Below, in pieces: positions 1 through 8,846 of a DNA stretch of 64,000 nucleotides. The notes under the pieces were generated by a model, which saw only the letters and a list, made by a program, of their open reading frames with translations, searched no databases and was not told the DNA's origin. Source of the DNA: Streptococcus varani (lineage in GTDB: Bacteria; Bacillota; Bacilli; Lactobacillales; Streptococcaceae). The DNA lies in NCBI RefSeq assembly GCF_001375655.1, contig NZ_CTEN01000001.1, positions 434,001-498,000 on the forward strand. The letters are read 5' to 3'. Position numbers and translations under genes: made by a program. The stretch's first letter is position 1, and each line of letters starts with the position of its first letter.

Positions 1-30
1 ATTTGGAAGATAAGGTTGGAGAATAAATAA

Positions 31-72
31 AAAACCATCCCCTAGCTCCTCAGAGAGCTAAGTCATGGTTTT
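31..72 (-). terminator. Hairpin terminator beyond recD2
   Basis: Interrupted inverted repeat with outer arms AAAACCAT / ATGGTTTT and inner arms around CTAGCTC / GAGCTA. T-runs lie on both sides, so it could act in both directions. It lies directly after the recD2 stop. Bases 1-30 leave a short open frame to a stop at 28-30, which may be the tail of a gene outside the window. Confidence 0.6.
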
Positions 73-80
73 CCGGATTC

Positions 81-2516
81 TCATAACTTGAAAAAAGTCT
101 GGATATCCTGATCTGTCAGTCCAATCATGGGGTCGATAGACAGGATATTTTCTTTTGTCAGGATATAATTGTCTGCTCTTGCCTTTGAATGATCTTGCTG
201 AGCAAGATTAGTTTCATCTAACTTTTCTGAATGGTTGCTAAGAATCTCTGTCTTCTTTTCTTGGTCAACTGCCATGTCAGATTGATTTTCTTCCGCTATT
301 GCAGGGAAGAAGCGTTGAACCAAATAGGTTTTCCGGATAGTTCCGGCATGTTTGATAGCCTGATCGAAGGCAGACAGTTGTCCCAAGAGGATTAACTTGC
401 TTTTTGAACGAGTGATGGCCGTATAGATGAGATTGCGTTGCAACATGCGTTGGCTAGAGTGGGTAATGGGCAGGATCACGACCTGAAATTCACTGCCTTG
501 TGACTTATGGATGGACATGGCATAGGCTAGAGTGATTTTGTACCATTCATTACGGGGATACGTAATTTCAGAACCTTCAAAACGGATGGTGATTTCATCT
601 TGCTTGGAGTCACTGTACTTAGCTGGTAGGAGGTCAGTAATATAGCCCAGATCACCATTGAAAACGTTGCTCTCAGCATCGTTGACTAGATGAATAACGC
701 GATCTCCTTGGCGGAAAATATGGTCATTATTTGGAAATTCAATTTCTCCGCTTTCCAGAGGATTCAAAAGATTTTGGGTCAACTTGTTGAGCTGATCAAT
801 ACCTGAGACCCCTCGGTACATGGGAGCGAGAATTTGTACTTGGTCCGCTGGAATGCCTGATTTGACTGCTGCAGATACGATGCGTTCTACCATAGTGGGT
901 ATTTGCTCATTGACGGCCTCAAAATAAGATCGGTCAGCCTTTTTTTCTCGGAAGTCTGCTGGTAAATGCCCCTGTCGAATATGGCTAGCTAGATGGACAA
1001 TGGTCGAGTCTTGGGATTGTCTGTAGATTTTTTCCAAGGTAATGCTTGGCAGTTGGGGAATCTGAAGGAGGTCAGCTAGAACTTGGCCTGGGCTGACAGA
1101 CGGCAATTGCTCAGCATCTCCCACAATGAGGACCTGGGTGTTGGAGGAGATGTTTTGAAAGAGCTGGTTGGCCAGCCAGGTATCCACCATGGAAAATTCA
1201 TCTACGATGATAAAATCAGCATCCAAGTAGTCATCCCGGTGACTTTCGCCTTGATCTTCGATGAGCCCTAGATGACGGTGGATAGTAGCACTAGGCAGAC
1301 CGGTCAACTCATTCATACGGCGAGCAGCCCGTCCGGTCGGAGCGGCTAGTAGGATAGGAAAATCTCCGCTTGATTTGGTTAGATTGATCTTATGAAGGAG
1401 GGCATAAACTGCGATTATCCCATTGATAACAGTTGTTTTTCCAGTTCCGGGACCACCAGTCAGGATAAAGAGGGGATTGTTAATGGCTTGGACGATAGCC
1501 TCCTTTTGGATGCTATCATAGTGGATATTGGCTTCCTCTTCTAAGTGAGCGATAGCTTGTTCAATGTCTCTTCTCTCAAAACTGTTTAGGGTATTTTTTT
1601 CAAGTAGTCTGGTCAGGCTTTTTTTGATACCTTCTTCGGCAAAGTAGAGGCTGTTATCAAAGATTTTGGTACCCACTTGCTGCAGTTTTCCATCTGAAAT
1701 CAAACCGGTTAATTCCTGGGCCACGGCCGCGGGGTCCAGTTCAACTTGTCTCGCTTGCTCTAGAACAGTCAGAGTGGCTTCTAAGAGATCCCTGGCTTCC
1801 ACATAGGTATCACCTGTTTCCATCGATTGTTGAAGCAAACTATACAGAAGTCCTGCCCGAAAGCGCTTGGGAGAGTCGGTTTCGATCCCTAAATTTTCGG
1901 CAATTTTATCAGCGATAACAAAGCCCATCCCTTGGATGTCCTCAACTAATTGATAGGGATTGTCTTCAATCGTTTCAAGGGTTTTTTCCTTGTAAGTATC
2001 TTGGATCTGAAAGGATAATTTGTTGGGGATACCGTATTCAGCCAGCTTGGCCAAAATCATCTCTGTCCCATAGTTGATCCGCAAGGTATCCACAAAAAGC
2101 TGGCGATTTTTATCAGAAAGCCCTCGAATGGAGGACAGTTTCTCAGGTTCCGCCAGGATGTGGTCAATGGTATTTTCGCCATAGATTTCGACAATTTTCT
2201 CAGCGGTCTTGCGACCAATCCCTTTGAAATGCTCACTAGAGAAATACTTGATGAGGCCGGCAGAAGTGGGTTTGCTCCGCTCATAACGGGTGATTTGGAG
2301 TTGTTGGCCGTATTTAGGATGGGTGACCAATTGACCATAAAAACGGTAGTCTTCCCCTTCCATGACCTCAGCCATGGTACCGGTAACGATGACCTCATAA
2401 TCTTCAAAATCAGCATTGGTTTCATCGATTTCCAGCAATAATATCTTGTAAAAATTAGATGGGTTTTCAAAAATAAGCCGGTCAATCGTACCGGAAAAAT
2501 AAAGTTCAGAAGTCAT
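81..2516 (-). CDS. recD2: RecD2-type ATP-dependent DNA helicase (RecD/TraA family)
   Basis: An 811-residue superfamily 1B 5'-3' helicase of the RecD2 type, which works without RecBC in DNA repair. The N-terminal 330 residues hold the OB-like and helix-hairpin-helix part (FKGIGRKTAEKI, IRGLSDKNR, IQGMGFVIADKI). The motor follows, with Walker A GGPGTGKTTV near residue 355, motif II VDEFSM, and the SF1 C-terminal motifs YAMSIHKSQGSEF and YTAITRSK. About 75 residues after the motor are charged and poorly conserved. Length fits streptococcal RecD2. It is the last gene of a minus-strand series after rnhC and lepB, but a terminator at 2551-2594 separates it from lepB. The ribosome site is weak (agaaag), so the start could be a few codons off. 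Confidence 0.93.
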   Translation of the reverse strand: MTSELYFSGTIDRLIFENPSNFYKILLLEIDETNADFEDYEVIVTGTMAEVMEGEDYRFYGQLVTHPKYGQQLQITRYERSKPTSAGLIKYFSSEHFKGIGRKTAEKIVEIYGENTIDHILAEPEKLSSIRGLSDKNRQLFVDTLRINYGTEMILAKLAEYGIPNKLSFQIQDTYKEKTLETIEDNPYQLVEDIQGMGFVIADKIAENLGIETDSPKRFRAGLLYSLLQQSMETGDTYVEARDLLEATLTVLEQARQVELDPAAVAQELTGLISDGKLQQVGTKIFDNSLYFAEEGIKKSLTRLLEKNTLNSFERRDIEQAIAHLEEEANIHYDSIQKEAIVQAINNPLFILTGGPGTGKTTVINGIIAVYALLHKINLTKSSGDFPILLAAPTGRAARRMNELTGLPSATIHRHLGLIEDQGESHRDDYLDADFIIVDEFSMVDTWLANQLFQNISSNTQVLIVGDAEQLPSVSPGQVLADLLQIPQLPSITLEKIYRQSQDSTIVHLASHIRQGHLPADFREKKADRSYFEAVNEQIPTMVERIVSAAVKSGIPADQVQILAPMYRGVSGIDQLNKLTQNLLNPLESGEIEFPNNDHIFRQGDRVIHLVNDAESNVFNGDLGYITDLLPAKYSDSKQDEITIRFEGSEITYPRNEWYKITLAYAMSIHKSQGSEFQVVILPITHSSQRMLQRNLIYTAITRSKSKLILLGQLSAFDQAIKHAGTIRKTYLVQRFFPAIAEENQSDMAVDQEKKTEILSNHSEKLDETNLAQQDHSKARADNYILTKENILSIDPMIGLTDQDIQTFFKL

Positions 2517-2550
2517 CCGATTAGCTTTCTGTTAGGGTTGTCATGGGAAT

Positions 2551-2594
2551 AAAAAGAGTGGGAGTCTGATTTTCAAGAAAATCCTATCCCACTC
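2551..2594 (-). terminator. Terminator after lepB
   Basis: On the minus strand, GAGTGGGA and the matching CTCCCACTC flank a loop that itself holds gattttc/gaaaatc arms, followed by TTTTT. It is a strong intrinsic terminator between lepB and recD2. Confidence 0.75.
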
Positions 2595-2604
2595 CCTGTA
2601 ACTC

Positions 2605-3198
2605 TTAAAATAGACCGATGCGATTGAGAGGCCACATGCGGAAAATAATTTTTCCTTGAATAGCATCTTTGGAGAACGAACCAACTTGGCGACTATCCAG
2701 TGAAACCAAGCGGTCATCTCCAAGTAAGAAATACTGCCCTTCAGAAATCGTCACAGTAAATTGTGGCTGAAAATTACTGTCTAAAGTAAAGGCTGGAGCA
2801 ATCTGGGCAGTTGATTGGAATTGCTTATTGTAGGAATAAATACTTTGGAGTTTGTCCTCTGCAAAAGCGTCCCGATACTCTTTGAGGTAAGATTCGTCAA
2901 CCTTCTCATCGTTGATGTAGAGAACATCATTTTCAAAACGAAGCGTATCACCTGGCATACCAATGACCCGTTTGACAATGAGTTTTTCCTTGCCATTACC
3001 ATCCGGCTCACTAGCCACAACGATGTCAAAACGATCGATATCTTTGGTGCGGTACATGATGAGGCGTTCCTGGTCATGTAATGTCGGGTCCATAGAGTGA
3101 CCATCGACAGTCACTGGGCTCCAAATCAACCAGCGGGAAATGATGATGATGGCGACGATTAGGGTAAAGAGTCCCCATTCTTTGATAAATGATTTCAT
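2605..3198 (-). CDS. lepB: Signal peptidase I
   Basis: A 197-residue type I signal peptidase that removes signal peptides from exported proteins at the outer face of the membrane. One N-terminal membrane anchor (LFTLIVAIIIISRWL, residues 9-23) precedes the catalytic domain. The nucleophile serine lies in GHSMDPTL (residues 33-40), the general-base lysine in KRVIGMPGD, and box E in GDDRLVSLDSR. Length is normal for Gram-positive SipS-type enzymes. It lies 7 bp downstream of rnhC on the same strand and probably shares its transcript, ending at the hairpin after it. Confidence 0.94.
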   Translation of the reverse strand: MKSFIKEWGLFTLIVAIIIISRWLIWSPVTVDGHSMDPTLHDQERLIMYRTKDIDRFDIVVASEPDGNGKEKLIVKRVIGMPGDTLRFENDVLYINDEKVDESYLKEYRDAFAEDKLQSIYSYNKQFQSTAQIAPAFTLDSNFQPQFTVTISEGQYFLLGDDRLVSLDSRQVGSFSKDAIQGKIIFRMWPLNRIGLF

Positions 3199-3205
3199 AC
3201 ATACC

Positions 3206-4087
3206 TCATTTTAGGAGTTTTTGAGCTTTTTGGGTGTTGGCGAAGTGCAACTTGGCCGTTTTCGCTAGTCCAGCCATGCCATGTGTGCGTAAAATTTGGC
3301 TGGCAACGACATCGGATTTGTGTCCCGCACCAGATGGAAGAGTGATACCGATGCCTTGTCCCAGCTGATCTAGATTGTCTAAAAACATGGCACGTGCGAT
3401 GATCGAAGAAACAGCTACTGCTAGGTATTTGCTCTCAGCTTTTTCAATCAAAGAGATGGCCTGTGGGACTTGATTACTTTCCTGGCGGACATATTTTTCA
3501 TAATTTTTAGGACTGGTAAAGGCATCAATCACGATTTGATCAGCTTGAACCCCTTTTTGCAAGAGCAAGAAAATGGCCTGATTGTGAAGAGCTACCTTGA
3601 TCGATACGGCATTGTAACCTTGCTCGATAACTTCGTTGTATTTTTGCGGTGCAAGGAGGAGTGCCTGGTGGGCTATCTTTTTTTTCAGTAGAGGTGCGAT
3701 TTGGCGGATTTTTTGGTCCGTCATCTTTTTAGAATCGTCGACGCCCAAGCTTTTTAGAAAGTCGTGATCAGCAGGTTTGACATAAGAAGCCACCACGCTC
3801 AAACCACCGAAGTAGGAGCCATTGCCCACTTCATCGGTCCCGATCATGGGGTTGTTTTGCTGAGTAGTTGTTGAGGTACTGGGTTTGTGCCCCCATTTTT
3901 GAGCATAAGTCTCGGCTTTTTCACCTTGAAACATAACTTTACCAGATGAATAGATGGTAATGCTGGCACCATCCGGCTTGAAAAAGGCTTCTACATAAGG
4001 GTTTTTGCTTGGCTGAGTAGCATAAGAAAAGCTGGATTTAACCTGACTTTTTTCTTTTTCACTCAATTGTAAAACAATACTTGACAT
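3206..4087 (-). CDS. rnhC: Ribonuclease HIII
   Basis: RNase HIII cuts the RNA strand of RNA/DNA hybrids. The 293-residue protein has the N-terminal TBP-like substrate-binding region (about residues 1-85), then the RNase H fold starting at IGTDEVGNGSYFGG, with the DEVG acid pair, DDSKKMTDQKI, and VIDAF. I start at the ATG giving MSSIVLQLS, which matches the usual MxSI start of streptococcal RNase HIII. A longer TTG frame to 4105 exists, but it would begin upstream of a good extended -10 (4094-4099) and cannot lie on that mRNA. The -10 ends only six bases before the ATG, so the transcript looks leaderless. lepB follows after 7 bp. Confidence 0.92.
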   Translation of the reverse strand: MSSIVLQLSEKEKSQVKSSFSYATQPSKNPYVEAFFKPDGASITIYSSGKVMFQGEKAETYAQKWGHKPSTSTTTQQNNPMIGTDEVGNGSYFGGLSVVASYVKPADHDFLKSLGVDDSKKMTDQKIRQIAPLLKKKIAHQALLLAPQKYNEVIEQGYNAVSIKVALHNQAIFLLLQKGVQADQIVIDAFTSPKNYEKYVRQESNQVPQAISLIEKAESKYLAVAVSSIIARAMFLDNLDQLGQGIGITLPSGAGHKSDVVASQILRTHGMAGLAKTAKLHFANTQKAQKLLK

Positions 4088-4424
4088 TCTATTATTGTAG
4101 CACAAAATGCGAAAAAAACCTTAAGATAGGGTAATAAAAAACTCTTATCCGTCTGAGGTAGGAGAGATAAGAATCAATCTGCTTTTTACAAAAGCGCTTC
4201 TTTGGGCACGAAGACTAGATAGGATTTTTGTTACCGAGCTAGTCTCAAGGCTGATTGATTTAGCTCCTTTGTTTGCAGTAAAGTATATAAAAGGAAATTT
4301 AAGGAGAAATGTGATTTTATAAAACTACTTCTAAATTCAAATTATTTTAAAAAAGTTTCATATACTTAAATGATTTTCGATAAAATAGAGTTAATAGTAT
4401 ATGAAGTGATAAGAAGAGAATGGA
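4088..4424. other. Intergenic region between rnhC and the sigma factor operon
   Basis: It holds the rnhC promoter (minus strand). At 4137-4172 is a hairpin (CTTATC / GATAAG) followed by TTTTTT when read on the minus strand, so it looks like a terminator that would insulate rnhC. Near the right end is a plausible plus-strand promoter for the sigma operon: TTTCAT, 17 bp, GATAAA around 4355-4385. The rest is AT-rich with no open frame I can support. Confidence 0.4.
4094..4102 (-). promoter_or_regulatory. Extended -10 promoter of rnhC, leaderless
   Basis: On the minus strand TGCTACAAT is an extended -10 (TGn plus TACAAT). The -10 hexamer is followed by AATAGA and then the ATG, so transcription should begin at or within a base of the start codon. 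No good -35 or Shine-Dalgarno sequence is visible. Confidence 0.5.
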
Positions 4425-4982
4425 ATGAACCAGATGATTGAAGATTATTTTTTGATAATGAGGATAAAACGAGGAGATACAGATGCTTTTGAAGTTTTGG
4501 TTGATAAATATTATGATCAAATATTTGCCTATTGTTTACGCCGCACCTTTGGCAATCGTTCTCTGGCTGGTGATTTGACACAGGATATCTTTCTGAAAGT
4601 GATTGGTGCTATCCAAAAATATAGGTATAAAGGCAAGTTTTACAATTATCTCTATACTATCGCAGTCAATCATTGCAATAGTTATATTAGAAAGAAGCAG
4701 CTTGAACAAGTTCAGTTGAATGAGAATTTTTTGACTAATCAGGCAGAGAGTATTGAAGAAAGCTTGTTCAAGAAAGAAGAGAGTCAGCTAATTCAAGAAG
4801 CTTTAAACCAGCTGCCAGACCCACAGAGAGAAGCTATAATTTTACGCTATTATCAAAACTTGAAGATTGCGGATATTGCTAAGGTGACAGGTGTTGGAGT
4901 AGCGACAGCCCAGTCAAGGATTCATCAAGCTTTGCAAAAATTGGCTAGATGGTTAGATAAAGAGGAGTTTGACAATGACTAA
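4425..4982 (+). CDS. ECF-type (sigma-70 family) RNA polymerase sigma factor
   Basis: A 185-residue protein with the two-domain layout of ECF sigma factors. Region 2 runs about residues 15-90 (DAFEVLVDKYYDQIFAYC, then AGDLTQDIFLKV, where region 2.4 contacts the -10). Region 4 runs about residues 125-175 (ALNQLPDPQREAIILRYYQ, then a helix-turn-helix IADIAKVTGVGVATAQSR). There is no region 1 or 3. Streptococci usually carry few or no ECF factors beyond ComX-like ones, so this is unusual. The gene overlaps the next membrane gene by 8 bp, the usual layout of a sigma factor with the protein that controls it. Its target promoters cannot be told from the sequence. A second start at 4434 is possible. 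Confidence 0.85.
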   Translation: MNQMIEDYFLIMRIKRGDTDAFEVLVDKYYDQIFAYCLRRTFGNRSLAGDLTQDIFLKVIGAIQKYRYKGKFYNYLYTIAVNHCNSYIRKKQLEQVQLNENFLTNQAESIEESLFKKEESQLIQEALNQLPDPQREAIILRYYQNLKIADIAKVTGVGVATAQSRIHQALQKLARWLDKEEFDND

Positions 4983-5724
4983 ACATATAAGAGAGCGTTT
5001 AGAAAGGTATTCTGTTGAGCCATATTTGAAAGGGAAGGCAGAATTACTTACAAAAGGTAAAGAAGTGATAGAAACTGCTCAATTACGGCGATATTCTATC
5101 TTAGATTTGTTAGTGTCCACCTTGCGTTTCATTGACTGGAAAATTTGGTTGATTCAACTGGGACTTTTCCTAATCAGTATTTTTCTAATTTCGGGAATTG
5201 GAAAAGAAGAAAAAAGCAGCTTGATTATACAAACCTTGACTGGTCTCATGGCTGTCTCGGTTCTCTTTTTCATGGATGAACTCTTTAAGAGTTTTACCAG
5301 TGGCATGTGGGAGCTGGAGGAGAGTTTTAAATACAACCTAGGTCAACATACTATGGTAAAATTGTTGATTTTTGGTTTAGTAGATATGTTCCTTATCCTA
5401 TTGCTATCCTTATTAACTAGCAACCGATTTGAATTACCAGTTTTGACTGTCCTTGTTTACCTATTGGTTCCTTATAATATCATATGTATCATTCTCTTTT
5501 TATTGGTGACTATGTGGCGTAATCATCTTCATCGTCATATTATCTGGCTTACATCAGGGATTGTTTGTTTAACTTTCTTTTTGGCTAGCAATAGTTTTAA
5601 AATTTACCAACTGTCCTTGACTTACTGGTGGCTGGTTTGCTTGGGAACGGCGCTTATTTTCTTCTACTTGCTCAAGCAACAATTTCTAAAAATCCTAGGA
5701 GAGGACGTTTTCGAATGGAATTAA
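4975..5724 (+). CDS. Six-helix membrane protein overlapping the sigma factor; possible anti-sigma
   Basis: A 249-residue protein I do not recognise as a named family. About 45 charged N-terminal residues (HIRERLERYSVEPYLKGKAELLTKGKEVIE) precede roughly six hydrophobic helices: near residues 58-75, 83-98, 125-147, 150-175, 183-203 and 210-228. I start at the ATG giving MTKHIRERL because it has a good ribosome site (gaggag) 8 bases upstream; the frame opens slightly earlier at a TTG. The cytoplasmic N-terminus, membrane location and overlap with the ECF factor fit an anti-sigma or signal-receiving role. That is inference, and it may instead be part of the ABC transporter made by the next two genes, with which it also overlaps by 10 bp. 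Confidence 0.75.
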   Translation: MTKHIRERLERYSVEPYLKGKAELLTKGKEVIETAQLRRYSILDLLVSTLRFIDWKIWLIQLGLFLISIFLISGIGKEEKSSLIIQTLTGLMAVSVLFFMDELFKSFTSGMWELEESFKYNLGQHTMVKLLIFGLVDMFLILLLSLLTSNRFELPVLTVLVYLLVPYNIICIILFLLVTMWRNHLHRHIIWLTSGIVCLTFFLASNSFKIYQLSLTYWWLVCLGTALIFFYLLKQQFLKILGEDVFEWN

Positions 5725-6602
5725 GATTAGAAAACATTTCAAAGAAATATGGAAATAGCCAAGTTTTAAAACAGATTTCCTTCGCACTTAAGCCAGGAAT
5801 TTATGGTCTTTTAGGAGCAAACGGTTCTGGCAAGACAACTCTTTTTCGAGTCATTTGTGGGCTCTTAAAACCTGATGAGGGATATGTCTTATACAACCAA
5901 AAAGATATCCAGAAGCAATCAGAGGCTTTTCGGACAGTCCTTGGATACTTGCCACAAGATTTTAGCTATTATCCTGATTTTTCTGGTCTCAAATTTATGC
6001 TCTATATTGCGGCTTTGAAGGGACTCAATAGCAAGTTAGCTAAAAAACGTTGCTTGGAATTGCTGGATTTTGTTGGGCTGTCTGAAGTTAAAAACAAGAA
6101 AATCAGCAGTTATTCTGGCGGGATGAAGCAGCGTTTAGGGATTGCCCAAACTTTGATTAATGACCCGCGAGTCCTTATTTTAGATGAGCCGACGGTGGGC
6201 TTAGATCCAAAAGAAAGAGTCAAATTTAGGAAGCTCCTTAGCAACCTTTCCAGAGAGAAAATTGTTATTCTATCTACCCACATCGTTTCAGATCTTGAAT
6301 CTGTGGCAGATGAAATATTGATTCTAAAAGACGGTATCCTGCAAAGTCGAGGGAGCGTTTTCAATTTACTGACAGAAATACAAGGCCAGGTTTGGGAATG
6401 CCTTGTTTCACAATCAGAAGCGGATTGTTTGGAGGAACGCTTCCTAATCAGTAATCGTCGTAATGATGAAGGTGGAGTAATTGTCAAAATTATATCTTCT
6501 CAATGTCCAATTTTTAATGCCAAACAAGTTCCAGCTTCTTTAGAAGATCTTTATCTTTATTATTTCAGGGAAGGAGGACAGCGTTATGATGAAATTAACT
6601 AA
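5715..6602 (+). CDS. ABC transporter ATP-binding protein (ABC-2 exporter type)
   Basis: A 295-residue ATPase subunit that would power the permease encoded next. Walker A is GANGSGKTT (about residue 35), the Q-loop is GYLPQDF, the signature SSYSGGMKQR, Walker B VLILDEP, and the H-loop STHIVSD. The C-terminal 85 residues lack known motifs, as in CcmA/NatA-type subunits. Start chosen at MELRLENISKKYG with an aggagagg ribosome site; an upstream extension in the same frame lies inside the preceding gene. It overlaps both neighbours (10 bp upstream, 17 bp downstream), so the operon is tightly coupled. NatA-like, bacteriocin-resistance or lipid-export roles are all possible. Confidence 0.9.
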   Translation: MELRLENISKKYGNSQVLKQISFALKPGIYGLLGANGSGKTTLFRVICGLLKPDEGYVLYNQKDIQKQSEAFRTVLGYLPQDFSYYPDFSGLKFMLYIAALKGLNSKLAKKRCLELLDFVGLSEVKNKKISSYSGGMKQRLGIAQTLINDPRVLILDEPTVGLDPKERVKFRKLLSNLSREKIVILSTHIVSDLESVADEILILKDGILQSRGSVFNLLTEIQGQVWECLVSQSEADCLEERFLISNRRNDEGGVIVKIISSQCPIFNAKQVPASLEDLYLYYFREGGQRYDEIN

Positions 6603-7746
6603 ATTTGAACTGACTAAGATTTTTAAAAATCGAACAGTCATCGGTGCCCTTGTGGTATCTGTATTTCTCCTCCTTGGGATTTTCTATGTTGGCTATTACT
6701 ATTCACAAGAAAATATGGCCGGAAGACACAATGTAGAAGCTGGTTATCCCGCAAAGTTGGAAAGAGTTATCAAAGAAAAATATACAGGAGATTTGACTGA
6801 TGAAAAAGTTGAAATGATAATCTCCGATTATATTAATTTTTGGCAGGATGAGCAGGGAGAATCTTTGGTCTTCTATCCATTTTATTGGTATGTGACAAGT
6901 TCTTTTGTTCCTAGAAAGAATTATGATCTCTATCTAGCAATGACCGAAAAATTGGAAAATAATGAAAAATTATTAATTGAAGAAGTTCCGCTCCAAAAAG
7001 TGTCGGATAAGAATTTTAAAACATTTGATCATTTAGTGCAACTAGGCAATTTTATTCCATGGACAGAACTCTACAAGGTTTTGGGTAATCTTTCTTTTCT
7101 GATCTCTCTTCTTGTTTCTCTAGTCTGTTCACTAGTATTTGCAGATGATACATCTCGAAATCTGAACCAACTTCTCTTTACTACCAAGTGGGGGAGGAGC
7201 AAATTATTAAGCAGTAAGATACTAGCTGGAACTTTAGCGTCAAGTAGTCTTTTTCTCCTGATTCACAGTATCAATTTCCTCGCTTTTACAGCTATGAATG
7301 ATATTAGCGGTTGGAAGAGCAGTATTCAAGCAAATTTCATTATGAAGCTCTACGATTTTCCCTTGGAATGGAATCATTTGCAGGTTTATATTTGGGTAAT
7401 TTGTCTCCAATTCGTAGGCATTCTCTTTACGGTGGCTGTTAGTCTCCTTATTTCCGTCTTAGTAAAGTCTCCCTTGTCTGCTTTTGCGGGAACTACAGGC
7501 CTCTATTTCTTACCAGCCCTCTTGATGCAGGCTTTGAAAAATGATCCACTAAGCACTTATCTATATTTTTTCCCAGTTAATCAAACCAATGTCAAAGATA
7601 TGCTTAGTTTGCTTGATAAAGAGAATGGTCTTATGGGTTTTGGTTTTGCTATTAATGTTATTATATTGTTTACTTTCCTCTTATTGGGATATGTTATCAT
7701 GAATATTTTTACTCATCGATATATGAAAAATTGGAGTTTTCGTTGA
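6586..7746 (+). CDS. ABC-2 type transporter permease
   Basis: A 386-residue permease partner of the preceding ATPase. One N-terminal helix (VIGALVVSVFLLLGIFYVGYY, split across residues 18-38) is followed by an extracellular loop of about 130 residues. Five more helices lie in the C-terminal half, including NLSFLISLLVSLVCSLVF and the last near FTFLLLGYVIMNIF. This one-plus-five layout with a large first outer loop is that of ABC-2/NatB-type exporters. The short charged motif DDTSRNLNQLLFTTKWGRSK resembles the coupling helix of this group. The ribosome site is ggaaggagg. The substrate is unknown. Confidence 0.85.
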   Translation: MMKLTKFELTKIFKNRTVIGALVVSVFLLLGIFYVGYYYSQENMAGRHNVEAGYPAKLERVIKEKYTGDLTDEKVEMIISDYINFWQDEQGESLVFYPFYWYVTSSFVPRKNYDLYLAMTEKLENNEKLLIEEVPLQKVSDKNFKTFDHLVQLGNFIPWTELYKVLGNLSFLISLLVSLVCSLVFADDTSRNLNQLLFTTKWGRSKLLSSKILAGTLASSSLFLLIHSINFLAFTAMNDISGWKSSIQANFIMKLYDFPLEWNHLQVYIWVICLQFVGILFTVAVSLLISVLVKSPLSAFAGTTGLYFLPALLMQALKNDPLSTYLYFFPVNQTNVKDMLSLLDKENGLMGFGFAINVIILFTFLLLGYVIMNIFTHRYMKNWSFR

Positions 7747-7761
7747 TTCATTTGAGAAGGG

Positions 7762-8835
7762 ATGATTATTTCATTGAAGAAAAAGGAGTTTCAGGATAAT
7801 CTGGCTATGGTCAGTATCCTTCAATATGTCTTCTCAATAGCGGTTATTGTGATCCACAGCGGTCGTTTATTTGAAAGTGAACCGTTGCATTTTTTGGCTA
7901 AATCTGTTTTTGGGAGGATGGCGGTACCTTATTTTATGGTTTGTAGTTCTTTCTTTCTAAAAACTCATGCTACTCAAGGAAGGAAGGTTAAGGAATATTT
8001 TCAAAGTCTGATTAAGAAGTATCTGATATGGACAGTTCTCTATCTCCCCTATGGTTATTTCTACTTTTCAAATTCGAAGTTGCCGTCTTACTATCTTTTT
8101 CCAGGCTTCTTCATAGGCTTATTTTATACTGGTATGTCATATCATCTTTGGTATATTCCCGCATTTATTTTTGGTTGGTTCTTGTTGCAAGGCATGCTGA
8201 GGGTTTTTGGTAAAAAAATGACCGGCCTTTTGGTTTTTCTTCTGTACTCTTTTGGTGCTATGGAAACATACTCCCTCTTTATTGAACATACAACTTTGGG
8301 AAATTTTTTCACCAGCTACCTGGCTATCTTCCAAACTAGCCGCAATTTCCTCTTTTATGTTCCTGCCTATCTCTATGCTGGTTGCTTACTTTATGATTTT
8401 TATCAAAACGATTTTATGAAAAGATATGGAACTTATTTTCTAGTAGCTTCATTTGTAGGTCTTGCTTCTGAATCAACTCTCATCTATTTCAATCAAGGGA
8501 TAGATAAAAATTTCATTCTGTTTTCTATCCCCTTCGCTTTCTTCCTTTTTCATTTCAGTTTGTCAACCAAGATTTTGGGAACAGTCAACTTTTCAAAATT
8601 AAAGCAACTCAGTAGCTACTATTACTTTATTCATCCTATCTTTATAGAATTCTTTCTTTTTGTTTTAGGAAATATCAATCTACAGCCCCATGAAGAGGGT
8701 TTGATGGTGTTTATTTTGACACTAGTATCAAGTCATTTAATAGGAAAAATCCTAGTACTAGCCGAATTTTTGATGCAAGAAAAAACTTGGAAAAAGGAAT
8801 ATTTAGAAGCAAAAATGCCTAGGAATCACTCCTAA
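7762..8835 (+). CDS. Membrane acyltransferase-3 family protein
   Basis: A 357-residue integral membrane protein of the acyltransferase-3 / OafA-like group, with about ten hydrophobic helices. The N-terminus SILQYVFSIAVIVIHSGRLF carries the conserved histidine of the family in the first helix, and VPYFMVCSSFFL and HLWYIPAFIFGWFL are typical later segments (compare the membrane half of VanT-type proteins). Such enzymes move acyl groups onto sugars, peptidoglycan or teichoic acids at the cell surface. It is the last gene of the sigma-ABC operon, 15 bp after the permease, and ends at a hairpin. The agaagg ribosome site is very close to the chosen ATG, so the true start may be a little downstream. 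Confidence 0.75.
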   Translation: MIISLKKKEFQDNLAMVSILQYVFSIAVIVIHSGRLFESEPLHFLAKSVFGRMAVPYFMVCSSFFLKTHATQGRKVKEYFQSLIKKYLIWTVLYLPYGYFYFSNSKLPSYYLFPGFFIGLFYTGMSYHLWYIPAFIFGWFLLQGMLRVFGKKMTGLLVFLLYSFGAMETYSLFIEHTTLGNFFTSYLAIFQTSRNFLFYVPAYLYAGCLLYDFYQNDFMKRYGTYFLVASFVGLASESTLIYFNQGIDKNFILFSIPFAFFLFHFSLSTKILGTVNFSKLKQLSSYYYFIHPIFIEFFLFVLGNINLQPHEEGLMVFILTLVSSHLIGKILVLAEFLMQEKTWKKEYLEAKMPRNHS

Positions 8836-8843
8836 GCATTTTT
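8811..8843. terminator. Two-way terminator between convergent operons
   Basis: Arms AAAAATGCCTAGGA and TCCTAAGCATTTTT (13 of 14 paired) flank a 5-base loop, with A and T runs at the two ends. It overlaps the last codons of the acyltransferase gene and sits just before the stop of the convergent transketolase gene. Confidence 0.8.
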
Positions 8844-8846
8844 GGG

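Noticed and set aside
4088-4105. TTG start for rnhC giving six more residues
   Set aside because: It lies upstream of the -10 box TACAAT and so is not on the transcript from that promoter.
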